In this document: positions 36,601-45,700 of the stretch, piece after piece
Layout: each line of letters starts with the position of its first letter
How positions within the stretch are numbered: the stretch's first letter is position 1
Source of the DNA: Haloferula sp. BvORR071
GTDB taxonomy: Bacteria; Verrucomicrobiota; Verrucomicrobiia; Verrucomicrobiales; Akkermansiaceae
Direction: 5' to 3'
DNA length: 64,000 nt
NCBI RefSeq assembly: GCF_000739615.1
Contig: NZ_BATP01000030.1
Span: 186,001-250,000 of the forward strand
The notes under the pieces: model-generated
Databases searched by the model: none
What the model was told of the DNA's origin: nothing
Seen by the model: only the letters and a program-made list of their open reading frames with translations
Position numbers and translations under genes: made by a program

Positions 36601-38698
36601 CACCGGGCCGTACAATTTCCCGAGCGACGAGGCGAACTTCGCGCGCTCCAACCCGCTCTACTTCCATCAGGATCTCACCGCCAACGCCGAGTACCGGATG
36701 CGCTGGGCCGACCGGATCCAAAAGCACATGTTCAATGGCGGTGCCCTGGAGCCCGCCTCTTGGTCCAACCGGGTGAACAAGCTCGCGGCGGACGTCGATG
36801 CCTCGATCATCGCGGAAAGCGCCCGCTGGGGTGATGCCTCGTCCGCAGCTCCGAAGACCCGGCAGACCTGGATCAATGCTCAGAACTCGCTGCTGGCCTT
36901 CCACCAGCCGCGGGCGGCAGTGGTGCTCAACCAGCTCCGCAACGACGGCCTCTATCCCACGCTCGACGCGCCGACGATCGCACCCTTCGGCGGCTATCAG
37001 GCCAGCGGTGTGGAAGCAGTGATCGGTGCGCCCGGCGGTGGCACACTTTATTACATGCCGGACGGCAGCGACCCCCGCGCAGTGGGTGGCGCGGTGAGAG
37101 GTGGCGCGCAGATCTATACTCCGGCGGTGACGACCCAGAACTTGGTGCCCTGGTCCGCAAGCGGCTGGCGCTATCTGGCCAACGGGCAGGACCAAGGGGT
37201 ATCATGGCGCACTCCGGCTTTCAACGATGCCGGGTGGGCCACGGGCATTGCGGAGCTGGGCTATGGCGATGGCGATGAGGCGACGGTCATTCCAATCGTC
37301 TTCGCCTCCGCGGGACAGAAGGTGGCAACCGGCTACTTCCGCAAGAGCTTCACGGTGGCAGACCTTGCGGGAATCACCTCGCTGTCGCTGAACGTCGAAT
37401 ATGACGATGCCTATGCGGTGTATCTGAATGGCTCCCGGATCGCCGGTGACCTGCCGGTAGATCCCGCTTACAACTACTACTCCGGCAACGCGATCGAGGA
37501 CCAGACGACCGGGCCGATCACGATCCCCAAGTCCTTCCTGTTAGAAGGGAACAATGTCCTCGCGGTGGAGATTCACCAGGCCAGCGGCGGCAGCAGCGAC
37601 ATGAGCATGAACTGCTCGCTGACGGCGACGCGCTCGGCGACGGTCTCGCCGCTGTTCGTGAGCGGTGGCGGCGAGCGGCCGTTGCGGGTGCGCGCGCTGT
37701 CCGGTGCCACCTGGAGCGCGATGACGGAGGCGCAATTCCTGCTCGATACCGATCCGGCATCGCCCGCCAACCTGGCAATCTCCGAGATTCTCTACCATCC
37801 GCTGGAGCCGACGAACGCCGAGACTGCCGCGGGCTTCGCCGATGCGGATGACTTCGAGTTCATCGAGTTGGTGAACACCAGCAGCCGCTATGTCGACCTG
37901 CAGGGCGTCTACTTTTACGGGGCGGTGAACTTCGAGTTCAGCAATGCCACGACCGGCCGGACCCTTGCGCCCGGAGCGCGAGTGCTGGTGGTGGGCAACA
38001 AGGATGCCTTCGCGATGCGCTATGGCAGCGGCAAGCCGGTGGCGGGAGCCTTCACCGGCAAACTCGACAATGCCGGCGAGAACCTGGTGCTCTACACGCC
38101 GGGTGAAGCGGTGCTGCGAAGCGTGAACTACGACGACGCACCACCGTGGCCGGTCGAGGCCGATGGCGAGGGCTACTCGCTGGTGCGCCGCCACCCGAAC
38201 GATCCGGCCAGCGACAGCAATGGAGACGAATGGGCAGCGAGCGGCAGCTTGGGCGGCAGTCCCGGTGAGGCCGACGTGCCCTCCGTCGGCAGCTTCAGTG
38301 CTTGGGCGGCGGCGAACTTCACTCCGGAAGAGCAGGCGAACGTGAGCATCTCCGCGGTGGCCGCCGATCCGGATGGCGATGGACGCCCCAACTTCGAGGA
38401 ATTCGCCTTCGCGACGAATCCGATGGTGAAGGATAAGCCGGCCACGGAGTTCGTGTGGCTCAGCTTCGGGCAGCAGCACCTGCCCGGCTTGAAGCTGCGC
38501 TGCCCGCAGGTGGCGCAGGGGATCCACTACGAGCTGCTCGCTTCGGATGATCTCGGTGCCACGTGGACGACGGTTGCCGAGCTTCCGGAGCTGACGGAAG
38601 GAATCGGCGGCGGACTGCAGATGGCAACCTACGCGGATCCGGCGGCGAATGGCGCGACGAAGAGGTTCCTGCGGATGCGCGCGACTTGGGGAGAGTAG
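33689..38698 (+). CDS. Giant secreted CotH-kinase and lamin-tail protein
   Basis: Exported 1669-residue multidomain protein. After a signal peptide (MQKPLRLLGLPLLLLLPAAA) comes a lamin-tail domain (VITEFMASNQATIADEDGTF), a PA14-like module (VYTFGTNTDDGVRIRIDGS) and a chitobiase-C-like beta module (VTIRYTTDGSTP). The CotH kinase-like domain in the middle contains FRFFFRSDYGDGK, YLNGQYWGLYDLDER and FFAHDFEHTF. A second lamin-tail domain (ISEILYHPLEP) and a C-terminal domain shared with other secreted proteins here follow. Spore CotH is an atypical protein kinase; activity here is inferred. Two membrane-anchored helical proteins follow on the same strand. Confidence 0.8.
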   Translation: MQKPLRLLGLPLLLLLPAAANPVITEFMASNQATIADEDGTFADWIEVHNPDPTPVSLDQWCLTDNAAVPNKWVFPAVTLAPGEFKIVWASSKNRRVPSAPLHTNFSLSADGEYLALVRPDGTVEQSFGPAFPAQRGDESYGAQFNRTTLLAPGVPFRYQAPASAEIPGAAWNQPGFADSGWSLGNSGFGHGITVPGITVRQVFRSSFFNTLADADALLALPAGNPAILSDTTVTAEVANYLGEGGDGHFGENSSPPGGSGDAYAIKLTGFVEIPTAGVYTFGTNTDDGVRIRIDGSNLVVDDSNHGPLDMMGSRSLSAGPHSFEVVMFQGNGGSCLEFFAAAGSYTAFNANFRLVGDTANGGLAATTLPQGAGGLIGTNTQSLFSGRADAYFRGSFNATGPGSFSALSLVTHHNDGFVAWLNGTQVASHNAPANPAFDSVALSSRTNEESLRPVAFNLTSQLPALINGGNLLAIQGIKSSIADSSFLLTPELYAGSLIPGSAFAFYREGKPTPGWINGTPSSLGKIQNLSFSAGRGFYTAPVAVTLSSATPGVTIRYTTDGSTPSATTGFVYGAPLNISATTTLRAIAVKTGWESTEIGTQTYLFLNDVITQPAAPAGWPTTSGTSQVLNYGMDPDIVNNGNPDIGGAASTKAALAALPSVSIVTDLPNLFNINGSQGIYSNPNSRGFAWERPASLEWISPPDAQHPNGKSEFQINAGLRLRGGYSRSTDNPKHSFRFFFRSDYGDGKLTYPLFGHHGAQEFDKIDFRTAQNYSWSFGGDDRNTFLREESTRQTQLDMGQPGSHVRYFHLYLNGQYWGLYDLDERTEAAFAETYMGGDKDKWDVMKAEQEADYVLGATDGTFDAWQDLWNKTKAHRASPTNANYFRLMGKAADGVTPNGEPVLLDTDNLIDYLMLTFWSGNLDGCTSEFLGNNKANNWFASRRRVGNPGEGFRFFAHDFEHTFLDVNTDRTGPYNFPSDEANFARSNPLYFHQDLTANAEYRMRWADRIQKHMFNGGALEPASWSNRVNKLAADVDASIIAESARWGDASSAAPKTRQTWINAQNSLLAFHQPRAAVVLNQLRNDGLYPTLDAPTIAPFGGYQASGVEAVIGAPGGGTLYYMPDGSDPRAVGGAVRGGAQIYTPAVTTQNLVPWSASGWRYLANGQDQGVSWRTPAFNDAGWATGIAELGYGDGDEATVIPIVFASAGQKVATGYFRKSFTVADLAGITSLSLNVEYDDAYAVYLNGSRIAGDLPVDPAYNYYSGNAIEDQTTGPITIPKSFLLEGNNVLAVEIHQASGGSSDMSMNCSLTATRSATVSPLFVSGGGERPLRVRALSGATWSAMTEAQFLLDTDPASPANLAISEILYHPLEPTNAETAAGFADADDFEFIELVNTSSRYVDLQGVYFYGAVNFEFSNATTGRTLAPGARVLVVGNKDAFAMRYGSGKPVAGAFTGKLDNAGENLVLYTPGEAVLRSVNYDDAPPWPVEADGEGYSLVRRHPNDPASDSNGDEWAASGSLGGSPGEADVPSVGSFSAWAAANFTPEEQANVSISAVAADPDGDGRPNFEEFAFATNPMVKDKPATEFVWLSFGQQHLPGLKLRCPQVAQGIHYELLASDDLGATWTTVAELPELTEGIGGGLQMATYADPAANGATKRFLRMRATWGE

Positions 38699-38774
38699 CC
38701 GGGGCGCTGGCAAGCGAGTTCGGGAATTTGACAGACAGATGTCATGCGCTGGTGCACTTGTCAGTGCATCCGCT

Positions 38775-40283
38775 ATGATGAATCGTCCACGTGGAGTCTT
38801 AATCGCTTGTCTGAGCCACGGCATGGCGCTGGCGGCGGGGTGGTGGGCTTGGAGTCAGTGGCAGAGGCCGGCCAATACTCATCCCGTGCTGAGTCAGCCC
38901 GCATCGAAGGCCGGGTCACCGGGGAAAGGCACGGAGCTTTCGGTCGAGGAGATTCTGGAAAGCTTGAAGGCGCCCGCGGGCAAGACCTTGCTGCAAGCTC
39001 AGGAGGAGAGGGAGAGGGAATTCGAGCGGGTGCTGGCGACGATGGAAGTGCCAGCGGATCTGGCCGGGGCGCTCAACAAGGAGATCGCGGAATGGCTCAA
39101 AGACGACCAGGACCACCGCAAACCTTCGCCCGTGATCGCCGCGCTGCTCTACCACTGGACGACCCGTGACGTGGCCGCGATGTTGAAGTGGGCGGAGACC
39201 GATGCAGCGACCCGGGATGCGATGATCTGGCATTGCAGTCAGGTCTACGCCAAGGCGATCAAGGACAAGGGGCCCGGTGTGCTCGCTGCCGGGCTTGCCG
39301 TTCCCTCCGGGGCTTTCTTTGTGGCCCATGAGCTGGCGGTAGGTCTGGGCCTGGGCGAAGATCCCGCGGCGCAGGCGCTGGCGCTGAAGGCGACGCTGCC
39401 GGAAGACCAGTGGCTACAGGTCCGCCGGTGGTTTCAGGAGAGATGGGGCTTCCAGCAGAAGGACATGTTGGCCAAAGTCGCCATCGCAGAGCAGCAGCCG
39501 GAAATGCTGCTGAACTTCGCGAAGAAGCAAGGCGCGGAGGGCATGAAATGGCTGCGCGGCTTGCTGGCGGATGATTCGCTGGACTCGGGCTTCCGCGAGC
39601 AAGTGAGCAACAGCGCGGCATGGAAGGACTATGTGAAGAACGATGCGACAATGCCGCTGGCGGAGCGGATGAAGTTGCTGGGCGGTGACGACGAAGCGAA
39701 GGCGGGCGCGCTGTACGAACAGCTCGTCACGAAGGACCTGAGCGCAATCCTGAAGAACGGGCGCGACTGGCGGAATGCCTTCCGGAACGGCGCAGCGAAT
39801 GCCGACGAGGTGCTGGCGGCGATGGAGAAGGAAATGCCGGAGCTCGCCAAGCAGGCGCCGGTTGCCTTAAGGGACCGGCTTTTCATGGAACTCGTCGAGG
39901 AGGATCCGGCGCGGGCGATGGAACTGTTAGACAAAGTGCCCGAAGCGGAGAAGGCGCAGATCGCGATGAAGGCCGCAGTGCAGGCCTTCGGGAACATCGA
40001 TCCCAATTTGTTCCTGGCGACGCTGGAGAAGATCCCGGCGGATACGCCGGAGCTGTGGGACCAGCGGCTGGAGGCGTGGGCCGGGAAGTCGCAGTCGAAT
40101 CATATGCGGCTCGAGGAGGATTACGTGACATGGGTTCGAGGATTGCCGCCTGGCTTGGACCGGGAGATGGCGCTGTATTCGCTGGCGAAGGCGGTGCAGG
40201 CGAAGGATGGCACGCTGGCGGCGGAGCTGCGCGGCGAACTCACGGATGCGAAGCTGAAACAGCGAATGGAGGAAGGCCGATGA
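38775..40283 (+). CDS. Membrane-anchored alpha-helical protein of unknown function
   Basis: Not recognised. From ATG 38775 (ATG 38778 is equally possible) it has 502 residues: a hydrophobic anchor (about 6-24, GVLIACLSHGMALAAGWWAW), a short Pro/Ser linker, and a long alpha-helical body rich in Ala, Leu, Glu and Lys that reads like helical repeats, for example DPARAMELLDKVPEAEKAQ. No catalytic motif is visible. The stop overlaps the start of the next gene by four bases (ATGA), so the two proteins are made together. Similar helical proteins accompany sigma factors in some Verrucomicrobia, but none is seen here. Confidence 0.7.
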   Translation: MMNRPRGVLIACLSHGMALAAGWWAWSQWQRPANTHPVLSQPASKAGSPGKGTELSVEEILESLKAPAGKTLLQAQEEREREFERVLATMEVPADLAGALNKEIAEWLKDDQDHRKPSPVIAALLYHWTTRDVAAMLKWAETDAATRDAMIWHCSQVYAKAIKDKGPGVLAAGLAVPSGAFFVAHELAVGLGLGEDPAAQALALKATLPEDQWLQVRRWFQERWGFQQKDMLAKVAIAEQQPEMLLNFAKKQGAEGMKWLRGLLADDSLDSGFREQVSNSAAWKDYVKNDATMPLAERMKLLGGDDEAKAGALYEQLVTKDLSAILKNGRDWRNAFRNGAANADEVLAAMEKEMPELAKQAPVALRDRLFMELVEEDPARAMELLDKVPEAEKAQIAMKAAVQAFGNIDPNLFLATLEKIPADTPELWDQRLEAWAGKSQSNHMRLEEDYVTWVRGLPPGLDREMALYSLAKAVQAKDGTLAAELRGELTDAKLKQRMEEGR

Positions 40284-41590
40284 AGACCAGCACACGCATC
40301 ATCACGCACGCCGCTGCGGTCGCGGTGGGGATCGCCCTCGCGGCGGCCATCGCCACCAAGCCGGCGGAGGCTTCCGGGAGCGCGGAGGCCTCTCTAACAG
40401 AACGTGCCACTGCATCCCGCGAATCGCAACCCGGCAGGACCGTGGCGGCACGGAAGCCGAAGGCGGAAGACTACCGGCGGGCATGGCAGGCGGTGGCGGC
40501 GAAGGAGCACAACATCCTCGACCGCCGCTCCCTTCAGCTGAGTTTGCTAGCGCGATGGGCCGAGGTCGATCTGCAAGGGGCGCTGGAGGCCGCCATGGCC
40601 GAAGCTTGGGACAACGACTACAACCCCGGTTTCGCGGTTTACGGGACGGCCGGCCACGTTTTGATCGACGCTTTTGGCAAGGCCTTCCAAGAACGGCCGC
40701 TTGAGGCCTGGGCGCTCATCAGCAGCGGCCGCTTCGGCGCGGGCAGCGCGATCCTCCGCGAGCAGTGGATCACGAGCTTGGCGAAGAGAGATGGCGGCTT
40801 GGTGCTCTCGATGCTGGGGGAGATGCCGCCGGGCAAACGGGAATTTGCCATCAACGCGGTGATGAACGAAGCCGAGACGAATCCAGCGAAGATGAAGGAG
40901 CTCCTCGCGAAGCTGGTGGCGAACGGCTCCGGTGCGCAAACAGAGGACTGGCTGAAGATCGCTGCGGCGCATCTGCCCGACGGCGGGGATCCGGCGGCCT
41001 TGCGCGAAGAATGGGCGGCGCTGCCGGAGGGTGCGCCGCGGACCCTGGCGCTGATGACCTGGGCGGCCAGCCTGAAGCGTGCGGATGCGGCGACGCTGCG
41101 CAGCGAGTGGGAGAGGATTCCTGAGGAGCAACGCGGGGAGGCGGCGAAGGCGATCTATCTGCCGATGAACGCGGGTTCGCCGGAGCTGATGACGGCGATG
41201 AGTCTGGTCATGCAGGCGGGAGAGTGGGATTTCCTGAAGGACAAGGCGACGGATGACTTCCGCTTTTATGCGATGCGCGCGGATCCGGTGAAGATGGCCG
41301 AGTGGGCACTGGATCTACCGGAGAGGCCGGAAACGGTGGAGTTCTTCCATCGCGCGGTGGACCGCTACATCGGCGATGACATGCCGCGGGCCAAGGACTG
41401 GCTGGAAGCGATGGAGCCGGGCGACTGGCACCGCGAGCGCGGGCTGGCGGAGTATTCGCAGCAGGCGCTGCGGCGGCACGACGATCCAGAGGGATCGCGC
41501 TGGGCCCTGGATCAGATCACGGATCCGGCTTTGAAGAAGATGGCGGAAGGCTGGCGGGGGGATTGGGAGAAGGAGAAGGGGACGCGGTGA
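40280..41590 (+). CDS. Second membrane-anchored alpha-helical protein
   Basis: Not recognised. The 436 residues from ATG 40280 begin with an anchor or signal segment (MKTSTRIITHAAAVAVGIAL), a low-complexity linker (about 28-60) and a helical body with recurring segments such as ALEAAMAEAW, RPLEAWALISSGRF and DPVKMAEWALDLPE. Its organisation parallels the preceding gene (anchor, linker, helical repeats), and the two may be distant paralogs. An upstream in-frame start inside the neighbour is rejected because the ATGA overlap and anchor position favour this one. Confidence 0.7.
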   Translation: MKTSTRIITHAAAVAVGIALAAAIATKPAEASGSAEASLTERATASRESQPGRTVAARKPKAEDYRRAWQAVAAKEHNILDRRSLQLSLLARWAEVDLQGALEAAMAEAWDNDYNPGFAVYGTAGHVLIDAFGKAFQERPLEAWALISSGRFGAGSAILREQWITSLAKRDGGLVLSMLGEMPPGKREFAINAVMNEAETNPAKMKELLAKLVANGSGAQTEDWLKIAAAHLPDGGDPAALREEWAALPEGAPRTLALMTWAASLKRADAATLRSEWERIPEEQRGEAAKAIYLPMNAGSPELMTAMSLVMQAGEWDFLKDKATDDFRFYAMRADPVKMAEWALDLPERPETVEFFHRAVDRYIGDDMPRAKDWLEAMEPGDWHRERGLAEYSQQALRRHDDPEGSRWALDQITDPALKKMAEGWRGDWEKEKGTR

Positions 41591-41741
41591 GGCGGACGGT
41601 TCTCGCAGCTCTTAAAGCCGCGCTCCCAAGAAGAGGAACGGCGTGGGACACGCTTTGCCCAGAAAATGGCGCTCACAGAGCGACACTTCACTCGCCAATG
41701 GAATGGCGTTGAGGGCAGGCGGAGTTCGCTGGTCTTCGAGA

Positions 41742-42266
41742 TCAGTCGCCGGGCTTTGCGGGATCGACGGAGACACCTTGCTCGACGGCTTGTTTCTTGG
41801 CGCGCTGGGCTAGTGCGAAAAGGGTGACGATGTCTTTTCTCTCCTCCAGCCCGTAGCCTCCCGAGGAGTCGCTGAGTCGCTCGACTTTCACGAGCTTGTC
41901 GGGTTCGAAATACTCCACCAGAAGTGAAACCTGGGTGGTCGAGCTCACATCCTTTGCGCCACGGTAGAAGCCTAGCAAGCGATCAAGGCCAGCGATCTCA
42001 GTTGCCGAGAGTTTGGTTTCCCCAATGAGCTTCTTCTCCAGAATCTTGGACGGGCTGGCTTTGCTCCAAGTGATCGCAAATTCACGGAACAGATGGGAGC
42101 CGTTCGCCTTCGTGACCTCGTAGTAGGACGTCGAATCATGGAAGCAGCCCGTGGAGTGTTCTGAAATTTCGATCCTGTCGCCGTCGTCCATCTGAGAAAA
42201 TCCAAGATTGCCGGCGAGAGCTGCGGCAGCGGAGAGCAGGTAGGAAAGAAGGAGTGCCATCTTCAT
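41742..42266 (-). CDS. Small exported protein of unknown function
   Basis: Not recognised. The 174 residues start with a signal peptide (MKMALLLSYLLSAAAALAG) followed by a mixed alpha/beta domain containing DRIEISEHSTGCFHDSTSYYEV and a C-terminal helical end (LFALAQRAKKQAV). Codon use is slightly less GC-rich than its neighbours. It is convergent with the helical-protein operon; the 150-base gap between them shows no clear terminator. Confidence 0.65.
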   Translation of the reverse strand: MKMALLLSYLLSAAAALAGNLGFSQMDDGDRIEISEHSTGCFHDSTSYYEVTKANGSHLFREFAITWSKASPSKILEKKLIGETKLSATEIAGLDRLLGFYRGAKDVSSTTQVSLLVEYFEPDKLVKVERLSDSSGGYGLEERKDIVTLFALAQRAKKQAVEQGVSVDPAKPGD

Positions 42267-42756
42267 CTGTTGCCGGAGGTTCGGGATGAGACGCGGTGGA
42301 GTTGGGCCGCTGGAGTGCTCGACGCTTTATCAGATCGGCAGGTCCATCAAATGGGAATCTGGCGGGTTTGGCCCGGATGAAACGAGCGGCAGCGATAAGA
42401 GCAGAACGGCTTTGACTGCTGAAGAACGTCGCGCCCGGTGTCCGTGGGTTGTTGGGCGGCGCGGGAGATGGTTGCGAGCCGTAGGGGTGGGCTCGGGGAG
42501 GATCTCCAGTGAATGGGAGTCTCCTAGTGCTTCACGGCAACGGGGTTGCACGCAGTCCAAGGCGGGACCGCGAAGGATGGACCCATTCTCCTGCAGACAT
42601 GCGAAATTTCCGGATATCCTTGGTATAGAAAATAACTACCCGCCTAGGGGATAGACAGGCGGAGAAATTTGGCGTAAATGTCACATTGTTGCCGGTAAAA
42701 TCATTTTATTACTGATTTCCAGCGCAACAAACCGCGAATTCGCCCTTTAAAACCCC
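42267..42756. other. Gene-free upstream region of the second CotH protein
   Basis: No credible gene. The last 120 bases before 42757 are AT-rich and probably hold the promoter and 5' UTR. A small hairpin pairs ccgcct (42640-42645) with aggcgg (42657-42662). I could not assign a riboswitch or clear promoter boxes. Confidence 0.5.
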
Positions 42757-45700
42757 ATGACCTTTTGCAAAAGCGTCGCGTCGCTCGCGTACGCCCTCGT
42801 GCTGCTGTCGCCGGTACTCGCCGCGCCTGTCACGATCGGCGACTTTTCCTTTGAAGGGAATACCCTGACCGCTGGCCAATTCAGCTACAACAAGGGGCCG
42901 GAGTGGCAGGAGACCAACGGGCCGAACAATGGGGCGGGCTTTGAAGAGTACATCGTCGGCTTCGCGGCGGATGGCACGGACCATCTGGGGATGGAACTGA
43001 ACCATAACGTGTGGCAGGACCTGGCGGTCACCTATCAAGCCAACACGCGCTACACCTTGACCATCGCGGCGGGCCGCCGCTCCGGGAACACCAATGCCGC
43101 GAACCAGACCCAGTACTTGCTCGCGGATAGTACGGGCACGGTTTACGCGACAGGGATTTACAATGCCAGTGCACTGCCGCTGCAGAGCTTCGGGGATGCC
43201 CCGGCGCTGGTATTCGACACGCCGAACAATCCCGCGGCGGTCGGTAAAACGGTGCGGATTCTTTTGCAGGCCCGCGGGGTCGGGCGCTCGCACTTCGACA
43301 ACATCCGCCTGGATGCGACCAGCCTGACGCCGGCGGGCACGGCGACGCTGGCCAACCAAGCACCGAGCGCAGTGACGGCGACCACGGCGACGCTGAACGG
43401 GCAGGTCACGGTGATCGGCAATTCGGTGCCTTCCATCACGCTGTTCTGGGGGCCGAGCGATGGCGGGCCCTCGGCCGCGGGCTGGGCGAATTCGCTGGCG
43501 CTGCCGGGAACCTACAGCGGCAGCTATTCGGGCGGGATCACCGGGCTGACACCGGGCGCGACCTGCTTCTTCACCGCACGGGCCACGAACAGTGCGGGAG
43601 ATTCCTGGGCCCCGCTGAGCTCCAGCTTCGAGGCCCAGCCGCTGGCTCCGACCGTGGCAAACATCTCGGCCTCGGGCATCGTGCCGAAGGCGGCCACCGT
43701 CGGCGCGCAGGTGAACTCCACCGGCGGCGAAGCGCCGACGATCACGATTTATTACGGGACCGCGGATGGCGGGACCAATGCGGGTGCCTGGACTTCCTCG
43801 GTCGCCTTGGGCGAGGTGGCGACTTCGGCGACCACCACGCTAGGCAGCCTGACGCCGGGCAGCACTTACTACTTCCGGGCACTGGCGACGAATGGCGGCG
43901 GCTCGGCATGGGCTCCATCCACGGCCAGCTTCGCGACACCGGCGGTGGCACTGCCGGGCGTGCAGAACCGGGCGGCGGACGGGATCACCAGCACTACCGG
44001 TACCTTGCGCGGCGAGGTGACGCAGACAGGCGGTGATGCACCGGCAGTGACGATCTACTACGGGACTGCGGATGGCGGGACCAATCCGGCGGCATGGGCG
44101 TCGTCGACCAGCATGGGCCCGCAGAGCGGGAACTTCAGCGTCTTCGCTGCCGGGCTCAGCCCGCAGACGACCTACTATTTCCGCAGTAAGGCGAGCAATG
44201 CGGCCGGCACGGTATGGGCGCCTGACACGGCCTCCTTCAGCACCACGGCCCCGACGGTGGATACGGTGGTGATCAACGAGATCCACTTCAAGCCCGCGGA
44301 CAAGACGAGCCTGGAGGAATTCATCGAGCTCCACAATCCGGGCGGGGCGGCGGTGAACCTCTCGGGCTGGACGCTTTCCGACGCGGTGACCTTCACCATC
44401 CCCGGTGGCACCGTGCTGCCGGCCGGTGGCTATGCGATCGTGGCGGAGAATCCCGCGGTGATCCTTTCGAAGTATGGCAAGACGGCTCTGGGCCCGTGGA
44501 CCGGCAAGCTCAACTCGACCGGCGAGCAGATCGACCTGCGCGATGGCGGCGGAGTGCTGCGCGACCGCGTGGGCTATGGTGTGGGCTTCCCCTGGCCGAC
44601 CGGCGCGGATGGCAGCGGTGCCTCCGCGGAGTTGGTCAATCCGGCGCTGGACAACGACCTCGGCGGCTCGTGGCGCTCGTCCGGGACTGCGCTGGCAACG
44701 CCGGTGACCTACATCGCTTCGCAAGCGACGGGGTGGAAGTACAAGAAGGGTACCGCCGAGGCCTCCAACCCGGTGGAAGCCTGGCGGGCGACGGCCTACA
44801 ACGATTCGGCCTGGCTAACGGGGCAAGCGGGGATCGGCTATGGAGACGCCGGGATCAACACCACGCTCTCCGATATGCGGAACGCCTACAACAGCGTGTA
44901 CTTCCGCAAGAGCTTCACTGTCCCGGCCGATGCGATTCCCAAGCAGCTCAAGCTGCGTGTGCTGTTGGACGACGGCTGTGTGATCTGGATCAATGGCAGC
45001 CCGGTCCACAAGATCAATGTGGCGGAGGGCCAACTCGCCTACAACTACCTCGCGCCGCAGAACCACGAGGCGGTGTGGGAGGAAGTGACCCTCAACAACA
45101 CGGATGCCTATCTCCTCGGCGGGACCAACGTGATCGCGGTGCATGCCTTCAACACGAGTGCCGGCAGCAGCGACTTCAGCATGGACCTGGAGCTGAAGTC
45201 CGGTGGCAGCAGCGGCTCCGCGCCGACGCCGGGGGCCGCGAACACGGTGCTCACTCCCTTGACCAGCATTCCGCCGCAGATCCGCCAAGTGGAGCATCTG
45301 CCGGTGACACCGGCGGCGGGGCAGGCAGTGACCATCACCGCGCGCATCACCGATCCAGACGGCATGGGTGCCGTTTCGCTGGCCTACCAGACAGTGGATC
45401 CGGGGGCCTACATCCGGCTCACGGATGCGGCCTACACGACAAGCTGGACCACGGTGCCGATGTACGACAACGGCAGCAACGGTGACGCGACCGCGAATGA
45501 CTCGATCTATACCGCAGTGCTGCCCGCCGCGGTCCAGACCAACCGCCGCCTGGTGCGCTACCGGGTCAACTTCGCGGACGCCCAGGGCAACAGCGCGACT
45601 GTGCCCTACGCCGACGACGAGCAACCGAACTTCGCCTACTATGTGTACAACGGCCTGCCGGCATGGCAGGGTGCCTTCCGCCCGGGAACGACGCCGCTGC

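Noticed and set aside
42286-42654. Plus-strand frame of 122 codons before the second CotH gene
   Set aside because: Composition is not protein-like and there is no recognisable domain or ribosome-binding site.
42640-42662. Hairpin upstream of the second CotH gene as a riboswitch (for example c-di-GMP)
   Set aside because: It is a single six-pair stem without the conserved core of any riboswitch family I can recall.
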